This document shows positions 11,893-21,300 of a DNA stretch of 34,491 bases, in pieces. Location of the stretch: IMG/VR virus record IMGVR_UViG_3300009180_000121, positions 1-34,491 of that record, one strand, 5' to 3'. Position numbers and translations under genes: made by a program. Numbering within the stretch: the first letter of the stretch is position 1; every line of letters starts with the position of its first letter. Below the pieces are notes generated by a model. It was given only the letters and a program-made list of their open reading frames with translations, was not told the DNA's origin and did no database searches. The stretch is from a virus.

Positions 11893-12765
11893 CTAAACCA
11901 CACCCTTGGGTTTGAATTTCTTGTCAAAGCACCACAGGGCCAGACAGTGCTGAAAAGCACTCCAGCCATCTTCCAACTCCTGCTCACTCCACTTGTGAAC
12001 AAACGGAGCAGATGGAGTCTTCGAAGACAGGATCACTGACATGCAGTGCACTTCCTTGCCAAGGGCCTTCCTGTATGCCCCTAACTGCATAGCGTCGTGT
12101 GGGTAGACCGGGCGCCTTGATGCTGTCACCTTATCTGGGTCGAACGATCTGTTCTTCAGATCGATTAGGCATGTGCCATACTCGGAGTGATCAATCAGCG
12201 CGTCCGCCTTCCCAGCGTATCCAGCACCGACCAGCACCTTCTCTTCCCAATGCGCCTTGACGACATCGGAGTTGATCCACTTCACCATGTGTTCGGCAAA
12301 CGGAACAAGATCTTCCCGGATCTTAATATCCTTTACGGATACAGGCTCCTTCTTCTCGCGTAGCAGTGGTAGTAGCCTCTCCTGGACGTCGTGCATAGCA
12401 GTGCCATGGTTCGACGCCTTCTTGGTGACTGCCTTGCTCAACTCTTCAATCACTGAGGCCCAATCTTCCAGGGACTCCCCGGGAAGTCTTGGGCGCTCGT
12501 CGGCTGCGAGTAGACACTGAGATATTTTCCACGCGTTAAGCTGTGGAGCGTCCTTCACTTTCATCACTGAAGTGACCGACGGAAGAAGATCAATTCCTTC
12601 CTTGGCTAACTTCCTCACGTCCCGGAGCGTTGTTGGACGATCGCGCCCTTCAGCGTCCGGGACCGTGTGGTAAGCCTCTCCGTCAGTCGAGTACCAGTGC
12701 GCGGAAAATTCCGCTGACACAAGTTTCGTCGGCGTTTCCGAATAAGTAGAGAGTTCCAGTGCCAT
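11893..12765 (-). CDS. PD-(D/E)XK exonuclease, RecB/Cas4-like
   Basis: A 290-residue protein. The nuclease core is visible as AGYAGKADALIDHS (D188), CLIDLKNRS (D202, K204) and the QxxxY motif in MQLGAYRKAL (Q227, Y231). The upstream SNHGTAMHDVQE (about 118-129) matches the early helix with a conserved His of RecB-family nucleases. The enzyme should degrade or resect linear DNA and act with the SSB-like protein whose stop overlaps its ATG by one base. Such pairs serve phage recombination and replication. The N-terminal 60 residues are variable. Confidence 0.8.
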   Translation of the reverse strand: MALELSTYSETPTKLVSAEFSAHWYSTDGEAYHTVPDAEGRDRPTTLRDVRKLAKEGIDLLPSVTSVMKVKDAPQLNAWKISQCLLAADERPRLPGESLEDWASVIEELSKAVTKKASNHGTAMHDVQERLLPLLREKKEPVSVKDIKIREDLVPFAEHMVKWINSDVVKAHWEEKVLVGAGYAGKADALIDHSEYGTCLIDLKNRSFDPDKVTASRRPVYPHDAMQLGAYRKALGKEVHCMSVILSSKTPSAPFVHKWSEQELEDGWSAFQHCLALWCFDKKFKPKGVV

Positions 12766-13382
12766 TAGAACGGTGCTCCGTCGTCAGTCGCTACGGTCGA
12801 CTTGACTCCACCGAGCTCTTTCGACAGAAGAACTTTTTCCTGTAGCCACTTCGGCAAGTTGTTAAACTCGCCACCCTGGCCTTGCTCAATCTCATACGAG
12901 ATAAGATTGTTTACGCGCTCGGGAACTGCCATGCCTTTAGGCATTTTGGATGCAGATCCAATCGCAGCGTAGGTCTTGCCGGAGGTTTGGCTAACCTTGT
13001 GGACTACGTTGAGTAGTGCCGACTTCCCCAGGAAGTCAGTCACCTTGAATGAGGCGAGTTGCTTCGCGTTGAGCGCTGATCCTAGCCAACCCTCAATGAA
13101 CTTCCGAAGCGACGCCTTCGGTCCGATCGACGCGGTAAACTCCGCGGAACAGACCAACGGCTTTTTGATGATGGTGACCTTACCATTCTCTACTTGCTCG
13201 AAGTCGTCGTTCTGGTCGCAGATCTCAAACGCGATCCGGATCTTCTTTAACTCCTTCGTCTCACCTTGGTAGGTGCTCTTTTGGGTTCCCATGTCAATTA
13301 CCGAATAGCAGATTGCAGGATGCGCTCCCGCCTCTACGATCGGTCTTTCTTTTGTGCTTTTCTCGCTTAGTACTAATGCCAT
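12765..13382 (-). CDS. Single-stranded DNA-binding protein candidate
   Basis: A 205-residue protein. The central region alternates strands as in an OB-fold (AICYSVIDMGTQKSTYQGET, KIRIAFEICDQND, LLNVVHKVSQTSGKTYAAI). The C-terminus ends in the acidic tip TDDGAPF, very close to the DDDIPF tail by which bacterial SSBs recruit partners. A mid-section SAEFTASIGPKASLRKFIEG is typical of phage replication proteins of this size. It lies directly upstream of the RecB-like exonuclease and shares one base with it. The family match is by pattern and not certain. Confidence 0.6.
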   Translation of the reverse strand: MALVLSEKSTKERPIVEAGAHPAICYSVIDMGTQKSTYQGETKELKKIRIAFEICDQNDDFEQVENGKVTIIKKPLVCSAEFTASIGPKASLRKFIEGWLGSALNAKQLASFKVTDFLGKSALLNVVHKVSQTSGKTYAAIGSASKMPKGMAVPERVNNLISYEIEQGQGGEFNNLPKWLQEKVLLSKELGGVKSTVATDDGAPF

Positions 13383-13396
13383 ATGTGTATTCTCCT

Positions 13397-13810
13397 TTAT
13401 GGTTTATTTGGGTTTATTTGAGGTGAAGTCTGATGAATGTCTTTTGCGTGTGTAACTGCTGGCAACACGATCGGAAGACTATTATTTACTAAATCGATCC
13501 AATCCTTAAATTTCATTGTGACGTGCCATCCTGTTTGATTTCTTCGATGACAGACGATAGGTGTTTTACCAGTTTTTGAATCGTTGGTAGACTGTTGCAT
13601 CCAGTCGTAAATTTTGGTTTGCTGGCAGTACTTGACCTCGACGTGGAAGGGCCAGAATTCTGATTCGACCAGTACGTCACTAGCTCCGCCATCCGGAGAC
13701 CCGCAGAATTGCTGGGCGCGCCTAGCCTTCCATCCAGCCTCACTGAGCAGGCTTGATACCTCGCGTTCACCGCGTTTCCCCTTGTTGCGTGACATCTTTC
13801 CTCCGCCCAT
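13397..13810 (-). CDS. Holliday-junction-resolvase-like PD-(D/E)XK nuclease
   Basis: A 137-residue protein. The core reads NKGKRGEREVSSLLSEAGW, RAQQFCGSPDGGASDVLV (D45) and FHVEVKYC (E58, K60), the arrangement of Hjc-like resolvases and phage PDDEXK endonucleases. Two starts are each well supported: ATG 13810 with AAGGAGGT 4 bases upstream, and ATG 13795 (MSRNKG) with GGAGGA at a similar distance. It may resolve branched DNA before packaging. A 94-base intergenic region precedes it, the longest gap in this part of the operon; it contains a small TGCCG/CGGCA hairpin. Confidence 0.75.
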   Translation of the reverse strand: MGGGKMSRNKGKRGEREVSSLLSEAGWKARRAQQFCGSPDGGASDVLVESEFWPFHVEVKYCQQTKIYDWMQQSTNDSKTGKTPIVCHRRNQTGWHVTMKFKDWIDLVNNSLPIVLPAVTHAKDIHQTSPQINPNKP

Positions 13811-13904
13811 GGTGACCTCCTTGTTTCAAGATCACCGGACTCTGCCGAAACACGGCAACTAGGTCAACACATTATTTTTGGGAAACTTTAATTAGCTTGA
13901 CTTG

Positions 13905-14294
13905 CTATATTTTAGCCAAACTCATCCAGGCAATTGAATCTTCTGGAGATGCGGAACGCGTCGCTTTCATTTTTCTTGAGTCAAATACCCAAAGCAAATC
14001 CTTGTCCAGCGCGACCAGGAATATTAGGTCGATGCACTTGCCATACTTCCTCTTGTCGACTCCGCGCCCGGTGCTGAACTTGTAGCTCGGGCCCCTTCTG
14101 CCATTGCTGTGTAGCCGCGGGGCGCCACACGACTTGACCTGGATTCTTTTGAATGTTCCGTCCTTCTCCGCAACGATGTCGTACCCGGCGTTGTCCTCAA
14201 ATGGGGTCAACACGTTCCACCCGGAAGCGAGGAGTCCTGCGATTACCCTAGCGACTCCTACCGCTCCTGTCTGACGATTACCCGGTTGGGGCAT
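13905..14294 (-). CDS. PD-(D/E)XK endonuclease-like protein, 129 aa
   Basis: ATG 14292-14294 is chosen because the conserved part starts immediately; a longer frame (to 14375) only reads through the lysozyme-like gene. The core is ARVIAGLLASGWNVLTPFED, then AGYDIVAEKDG (D39) and FKRIQVKSCG (Q52, K54), which resembles the group-I-intron-type PD-(D/E)XK family (PF11645-like). The middle is basic with HSNGRRGPSYKFS, and the C-terminal half has LIFLVALDKDLLWVFDSRKM. It overlaps the preceding stop by 17 bases. It could be a resolvase, a restriction-like enzyme or a mobile endonuclease. Confidence 0.65.
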   Translation of the reverse strand: MPQPGNRQTGAVGVARVIAGLLASGWNVLTPFEDNAGYDIVAEKDGTFKRIQVKSCGAPRLHSNGRRGPSYKFSTGRGVDKRKYGKCIDLIFLVALDKDLLWVFDSRKMKATRSASPEDSIAWMSLAKI

Positions 14295-15102
14295 TCCCGA
14301 AAAGCCGATATCTGTTCGAGACTCTATTCTGGAGACCATTGAGGAACTTTTTACGTTCTGGGTTCTGCTCCGCAAGCCTTCTCTCGTAGGTCATCTGCTC
14401 GACAGAAACGTTCCTCATTACCTCTGATGGGTTCAGTCCCTCCAGGGCCTTGAGCGTCTGAGGCCCAAGCGCTCCGTCATCCTTCACGCCGATCGCGCGT
14501 TGCAGGAACTTCGTTGCCCCTCCGACCCCGCGGTTGAATGCCAGGTCCTGGAAGAAGGGTCGGTAAGGCTCAGGAAGTTTAGACGTGAAGGGCCTGGCAT
14601 ATTCTACGACGTACCTGGCAGCTGCGTCCCTGCGCTCCCCCGCTGGAAGATTCTTCAGCATCTCCGCGGCCGCTGGATGATACTTGTCGTTGATCCCGGC
14701 GACTTCGTAGCTACCGCCCATATCCCCGGAAGGGAGATTGTAGACCATTACGTTCCCGGACTTGTCCTTCCTGGCCTCCATGTCAACTGTCGCCAGGGCT
14801 GAGTCGTATTCATTCTTGGGCACCTTTGGCCCGATTAAGTTTTGATCCTGCATAATATTTTTAGTCACTTGATCCTCCATTGCTCTTTGTGTTGTCTCTG
14901 ACCGGATGTCGTCCATCGTCGCCGCGGATCGCATGCGCTCAGACATTGCGACCAGGCGCTGACCCTTCTCGTCGGTCCACCCCGCCCTCTGTGGCTCTTG
15001 CATCGGCCTGGACGCGTTTTGCCTGTCGAATTCTCCGGCCCCAAATGGGGTAAAATTTCTGCTTGCGCTTAGTTCCGGGATCTGTGTTAGAGTATTAGCC
15101 AT
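14278..15102 (-). CDS. Virion-associated lysozyme-like protein (GH108/PG-binding type)
   Basis: A 274-residue protein. Residues about 1-100 are polar and have no signal peptide. Residues about 110-215 resemble a glycoside hydrolase 108 domain with a divergent catalytic segment (TVDMEARKDKSGN, GGSYEVAGINDKYHP). The following segment FQDLAFNRGVGGATKFLQRA plus IGVKDDGALGPQTLKALEG matches the PG_binding_3 domain. Lack of an export signal and its place next to the giant internal virion protein suggest a particle-borne muramidase that opens the wall during DNA entry. It could also be the endolysin, exported through a holin. The exact catalytic residue needs structure comparison. Confidence 0.65.
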   Translation of the reverse strand: MANTLTQIPELSASRNFTPFGAGEFDRQNASRPMQEPQRAGWTDEKGQRLVAMSERMRSAATMDDIRSETTQRAMEDQVTKNIMQDQNLIGPKVPKNEYDSALATVDMEARKDKSGNVMVYNLPSGDMGGSYEVAGINDKYHPAAAEMLKNLPAGERRDAAARYVVEYARPFTSKLPEPYRPFFQDLAFNRGVGGATKFLQRAIGVKDDGALGPQTLKALEGLNPSEVMRNVSVEQMTYERRLAEQNPERKKFLNGLQNRVSNRYRLFGNAPTG

Positions 15103-15373
15103 GAAGAAAATCCTATTGTTGGTCGTCTTGTCACTCGGTCACTGTTTCGCCGGGGATCTCACAGATGCAACCGGGAACTACGGTGGTTCCGTCTACCGCA
15201 CTTCCTACAGTACATCCACAGGGGAATACGGTGGTTCCATCTTTAGGAACAGGAGTCTCTCCGACGCCTCCGGAAACTACGCTGGATGCCTCACAAGGAA
15301 TGGAAGCATTGTCGACGCCAAGGGGGCCTACGGAGGTTTTATTTCCAGGTTTGGAGATACCGACGTCGAGTGA
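15101..15373 (+). CDS. Secreted small repeat protein, 90 aa, only plus-strand gene
   Basis: The start is ATG 15101-15103, whose bases interlock with the start codon of the divergent lysozyme-like gene. Residues 1-18 are a clear signal peptide (MKKILLLVVLSLGHCFAG). The mature part has four imperfect repeats on the pattern DAxGxYGGxxxR: DATGNYGGSVYR, TSTGEYGGSIFR, DASGNYAGCLTR and DAKGAYGGFISR. Such repeats build small beta folds in secreted proteins. It fills the gap between two minus-strand genes almost exactly, ending 2 bases before the stop of the giant gene. The ribosome site and promoter are weak. It is probably a cargo gene. Confidence 0.7.
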   Translation: MKKILLLVVLSLGHCFAGDLTDATGNYGGSVYRTSYSTSTGEYGGSIFRNRSLSDASGNYAGCLTRNGSIVDAKGAYGGFISRFGDTDVE

Positions 15374-15375
15374 GG

Positions 15376-18300
15376 TCATTTTTTGGCCTCCAGTTGTTTT
15401 TTAATTAGCCTAGACTTTACTGCTGATTCGAGGTTTTGAGTCTGAACATTTCTGGCAGTTGCGCCTCGAACTCCGCGTCCAGTTCGTCCTCCGCTGTCCT
15501 GTCCGGCCATGCTACGCTTAGGTAGTTCTCCCGCGTTAGGGGCAGTCCCTCCCTCAGTAGGAACCTGACCGCTCCGTCTTGCCCAGCTAGGGTCTTCAAT
15601 TCCTCCTGCAAATCTGCTGATTGTGTTTCTTGCTTCATTTATTTTTACCCTTCCTTTAGTATAGCTCTTCCAGACGCTGTCGACAAATTCTTTATTTTTG
15701 GCCTGGCCCTTGAACGTTGGCTTGAACAGGCCCCGGATTGCCTCCCAGGTAATGCTCTGCATCTCCCGGGGAAGTACTTTGCGCTCTTTCGCAGCGTTTC
15801 TGTAAGCCTCGGCAAATAGTGCGTAGGTGCCAGACGCTCCAACTATCTTAGAGGAGGGGCCTCCGCCAAGGTTATGAAGCACCTCTGTAGACCCGCCGGA
15901 CAAGGGACGGAGTAGCCCGGCCGCGACTGCATGCGTATCAATAGTAACGTCTCCGAACTTGGAATTGGGCTGGAGGATATTGTTGAAGAAGTTTCTGACC
16001 TTGTGTTCCTCGCCAAGCTGGTTGTGAATGTTTTCCCTGGCTCCGTTCTCAAGAATACTAATCCCCTTCTCAATCTGCGAGAATGACCCCCAACCAACCT
16101 TGCCCTCGGTTCCGTCATCGTTGAGCTTCTTGCCTAATATCTTTCCGTCTGGGTTATAGACGTCGAAGGATCTAGAATTGTTGACCTCGTCCCAAGCGCG
16201 CAGGAAGATAGCCTTGTCGAACGAATCCTTGACCTCGCTGTAGCGCTTGCCGAGAAGATTCTTCCTCGCCGAATTTACTAGCATGCCCCTCTTGGGGTCA
16301 GACTTTAACCAGTTAAACATTTCCTGAGAAAACACCTCTTTGGATTTGTTTGTGTTGATGTCAATTACTCTGTCCGCAAGCGACACGTTCATAAACCAAT
16401 CCTTCTGCGGGGATAGCACAGCGAGCACTCCTGCATTCTGCCTAGTTTCGGTCCCATACTTCCCGGACCACTCCTCGGAAATCTTTCTGGCTCCGTCGTA
16501 CCACTTCTTGGCCTGCTCCCTAAGCTCGGGTTTGAATGAGTCGTAAAGATACAAAAGATTGCCCTTAACGTGATCGACGAATTCCCCGAGAACCCCTTCG
16601 GTGGTCTTGCTCTTTGGGCTAAATCCAGGGTACTTCTTAACAAGGTCCGCCTGTTTTTTAGCTAGTTCTTTGTCCTTCAGGATAACGTCTAGGCCAATCG
16701 TCAGCTTCTCGGTAAGCGGATTCTCTGTCGCCTTAACTGCCTTTGGATTCCTTTGGCTAACCCAAAACTCTTCGTCTTTCTTTTCGGCTTGGCTAGCCGG
16801 AGCACACTGTTTCTGCTCTTCGCCACCGATTAGGCTAGTAAACTTTGGCTCAGTCTTAGCGGTCCCGGAAAACTCTTTCTCCATCTCCTGCATCTTGCGA
16901 ACCCCGGCGAAAACCTCTGGGGTAATGTCAATTTTCCACATTGGGATTTGATCTGGCTCTACAATTCTTGACCCAGGATTAGACGCCCTTGATTCCATTG
17001 CGCTTTTCTCGCCATCCATTGGCAACGTCCTGCCATCCTGGGTTATTACATAGTAGCGGTCGTTTGTTATGGATGACTTCTCTACAGGGGCTCCATACTG
17101 CTTCATGTACTTGCCAATCTCGGATGGCAACATTTCGTCATAAAACTTTGCCATTCCCATCTTGCTACTCCCTGCCATGCCAGGATATCTCTCTTGCTGT
17201 TCCGCGCCAATTGTCCATCCGATCCATTTCTTCCCTGAGTCAACTGCCTCGGCCAGGGCCCTTTTGAACATTTGAATCGGCCAATCTTTCCGGAACGGTG
17301 CGTCCGGGACGCTTTTGTACGGATCTATTTTGCTCTCTCCTTCGGCCCTGTACCATCTCGTTTGATCCTCTCTGCTTAACTTGTCAAATTCAATGGGATC
17401 ACCGTACTTCTTTCTGAATTCATTTTCTAATTTTACAAGATTATCATCCTCTTTATATCCGTACTTTCTTCCCGCCTGGTGCCTATCGCTTTGAATCTCT
17501 TCAATGAATAATCCATCTCTACCAAAAGAATCGGGCCTTTCGTCCAAACGCATGTGCGCGATATAGTCGGTAACCTTTGGGTAATGCTTTGAAATGTATG
17601 CTTTTTCAATTGACTCATTTGGAAGTTTCGCGTCGTATGCTCTTGCAAGGTCAACAATTTCCTGTGTCACCGTGTCGTTAAACTCAACGACCCTGTCATT
17701 CGTTGATATGTCCTCGCCACTAATTCTTCCGTAATCAAGTTCATCCAATCCGGCTGCGCTTATGTCTGTCAGGAAACCATCCGCATCTTTTGCGTTCTTA
17801 AATTCAATTCTGTAGGCACCTTTTCTTTTTGTTCCTTGGTCCTGTTTCCTGGACAGCACAACTTCTCTGTAATTCTTCCCGCCAGGAATTGTGAACCCAC
17901 CAAACCTTGGCGCATTCCCTGACACTGATGCCCTATCAAATTGCTCTGCCCTTGCGTTCAAGTGCTCTGCTTTTTTCATCATGCGATCAAAAGTTTCGTA
18001 AACCTTGCTTTCACCAATTTTTCCAAGATTTGTTGGAGAATTCTTTAGGAAAGCCCTTGCTTCCTCTTCCGCAGCCATTGCCATCCTTGTGAGTTGGCTG
18101 GATGTAGAAATATTGTCGCGACGATTCTGCAAGTCCATCATTTCACCGTAGGCACCATCGCCCATCTCGTCGTCCATTCCTCCCAGTGGATTAGCTGAAT
18201 CTGCGACCTCAAGCTCATTCAGTCTTGCAATATCCTGCTCGTTTAAGGCAGTTTTTGAGCCTTTTGCTGAACCGTATCTTGTCTCTTCAAGCTGGACCTT

Positions 18301-21300
18301 GCCCTTTCCAGCCAGGAATTCTTCCAGCTTATCTCTTGGTACTTTCCCTGCGTTTTCACTTGCAAGCCTATCAATCTCTTCATTAATTCCTGACCACTTA
18401 ACATCCTCCTCGTTTACCCCGCGGGTCTGGCCTGGCTTAATAATTGCCTTTACTTGCTCTGGAGTGGCAAGTCTTGGCATCTTGTCGCGAATAGCCTTCT
18501 GGAGTGACACGTCTCCAGGCGCCAAGTTCGCGGCTTGCTTCTGGTAGTCAAAGAAGAATCCTGTACGCCCGGTATCGCGAGAGTTAGCAATACGGTCCAG
18601 GCGATAGGATTTGACCAGGCTCCCCGGGGGACGCCCTTCGGCTACGTACATGGGATTCGCATTTTTGTTGGCAATGTTTGTGATGCCGAATAGGTAGTTG
18701 ATCGCGTTGCGCTTATCGATGCCGATCCCTGTCTCGCCTGGTCTTTCGTTGGCATGGTTGTCCAGGTACTGCATGACGTCCTTCTCGTAAGACGACAGGT
18801 CTCCACCCCACACTTCATTGATCCGGCCCTTTCCGCTCCTGGCAAAATCAAGCATGCGACCGCGCAGAGCAGATATGTCCACTGCCTGAGCCAAGATGTT
18901 CCCGGCCTTGGATAGGCGCCAACCCAAGAACGCGATCTCGGATTGTCCAACCTTAATGTTGCCTAGTCCGCGCTTAACAGACTGAGCCCAACTCCCATCC
19001 TCGCCTGTGCCGATCTTTTGGTACCAGACAGAATATGTCTTACCCTCCTGACGGCTGTCCTGGAGGGTCTTGGCTACTTCCTTCGTGAAATCGTTAAAAC
19101 TGTCGAGGTTAAAGAATCCCTCCGGGAGGGTATTGCCACCGACGTATGGTTTGCCATCGGACTGAATCTTGACGCCAAACTCAGGGCTCCCGCGCTCCAG
19201 GACCGCGTTGGGGTCGTACATTTTGGCAACGTCTGCCACCCGGGCCTTGTCAACTGCCAGAATCGATGCCGGGTCTTTGGCTCGAACAGTACCGTCCGGG
19301 AACCTTACCGCAAAATCGTTTTCCTCAAGATTTGTCTTTCTGTTGCGAGTAAATTGGATTGCTGGATTGTTAGCCAGGTTTCTGTTTCCTGGCCCCGGGA
19401 CTAGCGTCACGTCCTTCTGCTTTTCTGCCTTCTCTAGTCCGTCAAGATACTTGTCGCGGTCCCGGAACCATCTTGAGGTTAACTCTCGAAGCTGTTTAGA
19501 CGGAACAAGAGGATTGTCTTTGAATAGAGTATCAATATTCGTCGGCTTAGGCCCGGTTGTGTCGATCCCAAACTTATTCAAGAGCCTGCCAACAGGGGCT
19601 AAGAATCCTTCCTGGAGCGAGAGCAGATCTGTGCCCGGGAGGGTCTTGCGTCGCAGAGAATCTAAATCCTTCCCGCGGAACTCGCCCACAAACTGTTCTG
19701 CCAGAACCTCGTCCGCTATCCAATCAAGATCCCCGGCCCCAGGCTCGGACCGCTGAGATCCTTCTCGGAGCTCGTTTGCCTTTGCCCTTATTTCGGCCTC
19801 GGTCGGTGTGCCCCGGCCTTGGCGCTCGCCTTCCAAAAGTTTCCTGGCGTACTCATTTCCAAATCTGCGCAGGCCCTCTTCACCATATTCTGACATGACT
19901 GCCATCCGACCTTCAGCCTTATTAATTGCCGGAGACTTCATGATGGCATGCATGATCTCATGCTTAACCGTATCCCCGGAGGACCGCATGTCGTCCATGT
20001 TTACTAGGAGCCTTGTCGTGCCTGACTTATCTGGAACTGCTTTGACAACTCCGGCCGCGTTGATCCCAGCATTTTCGGGCATCATGAACGAGTCTCGACC
20101 GTGGAATTCAACTTGGACGTCGGGCGCCATCATCTGGAGAGTCGCGGCGTCTAGGAATGGGCGATTGTCCTTGCGGACATAGTCGGCAATCTTGTTTACG
20201 TCTAGGCCAAGATCCGCCTGCCTTGCGAAAAGTCTGTTGACGTCACCCTGCTTGGCAAGCGCCTTCTTTGCTGGGATCGCTGCGACTCCCTTGACCGCTC
20301 CTCCAATCGTGCCAAGACCACTCCCAATAACCAATCCGCCACCGATACCCTCTTCCTCTCCTCCAGACGCAACATAGCCCAACCCTGCGCCGACGGCCGC
20401 AGATTTGACAGCGCCCTTGCCTGTCTCCAGGCCAAGCTCCGCGGCCCCTTGCGTGATCGGAGAAGATACAATCGATGTGTTCGCGGCCTTTCTAAGCCAC
20501 TCGGGATTCTTCTGATTCTTCGCGACGCGCTCCATGACGGTCATCCTGGATGGTCCTGTCATCGCCTCTTCTCCAGCGATCCGGACTGCCTGGGCTCCGC
20601 GCTCCACAACCTCTGCTCCAGCCCTAACCCCGGCTATCTTAGCTCCAATTGGAAATGCCCCGGGGATACCTATTGCGGCCGCTCCTGTGGCGATTGCTCC
20701 TGCAGTCTTTGGCGCAGTTACGCCAGGCAGAACGCGCTGGATACCTTGCCCAACCTTTTCGACTCCAAGATCAATGGCTCCGCCTGTTGCCCGGGCCGCG
20801 GTCTCAATCCCCCGGGCGATTTTAGTTGTGGCGCCTAATCCTCTTCCGGCAATTCCTGCCGCCTTCGCTCCTGGCCCAATGAATGGAACTGCGAGCGTCG
20901 GATCTAGGACCATGCTCGCGGCCTCCGCGGCCTTTGGTGCGAACGTCCCTTCCGGCAATCCGACAATGCTTTTGCCCTGGGCTCTTTCGGCGTTCATCTT
21001 GTCGATCGCCTGCATCTGGTAGTTTTGGTCGATCGTCTTTTGGTTTAGGTAGGACTTGTAGTCGTCCTGCATTCCAAGCGCTCCAGCCACCATGAACGGA
21101 GCCTTTTCAATAAATTTAGATGCTCCGACTGCCATTGTGCCAAGGTCGACAGTTCCCCTGGCCCCGGCTTCTAGCAATGTAGCTGGAAGTGAAGGATCGC
21201 CCGGCCTCGGCTCGCGCATCGATGCCGTTTTGATTAGTTCCGGGATGCCTTCTTTGATTACAGGGCCAAGATACTCCGCGGCCCCGGTCATTCCAGCACC

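Noticed and set aside
13811-13904. Promoter in the 94-base gap upstream of the resolvase-like gene
   Set aside because: TTGACC and AATAAT occur on the minus strand but not at a usable spacing. A TGCCG/CGGCA hairpin is too short to call a terminator.
14295-14375. N-terminal extension of the endonuclease-like gene to 14375
   Set aside because: The extension lies wholly inside the lysozyme-like gene in another frame and adds no conserved residues. The ATG at 14294 starts at the conserved part.
19169-19756. Long plus-strand frames across the giant gene (for example 195 and 162 codons)
   Set aside because: They are antisense to an uninterrupted 2067-codon gene, are Ser/Arg/Pro-rich as expected for shadow frames, and have no ribosome sites.
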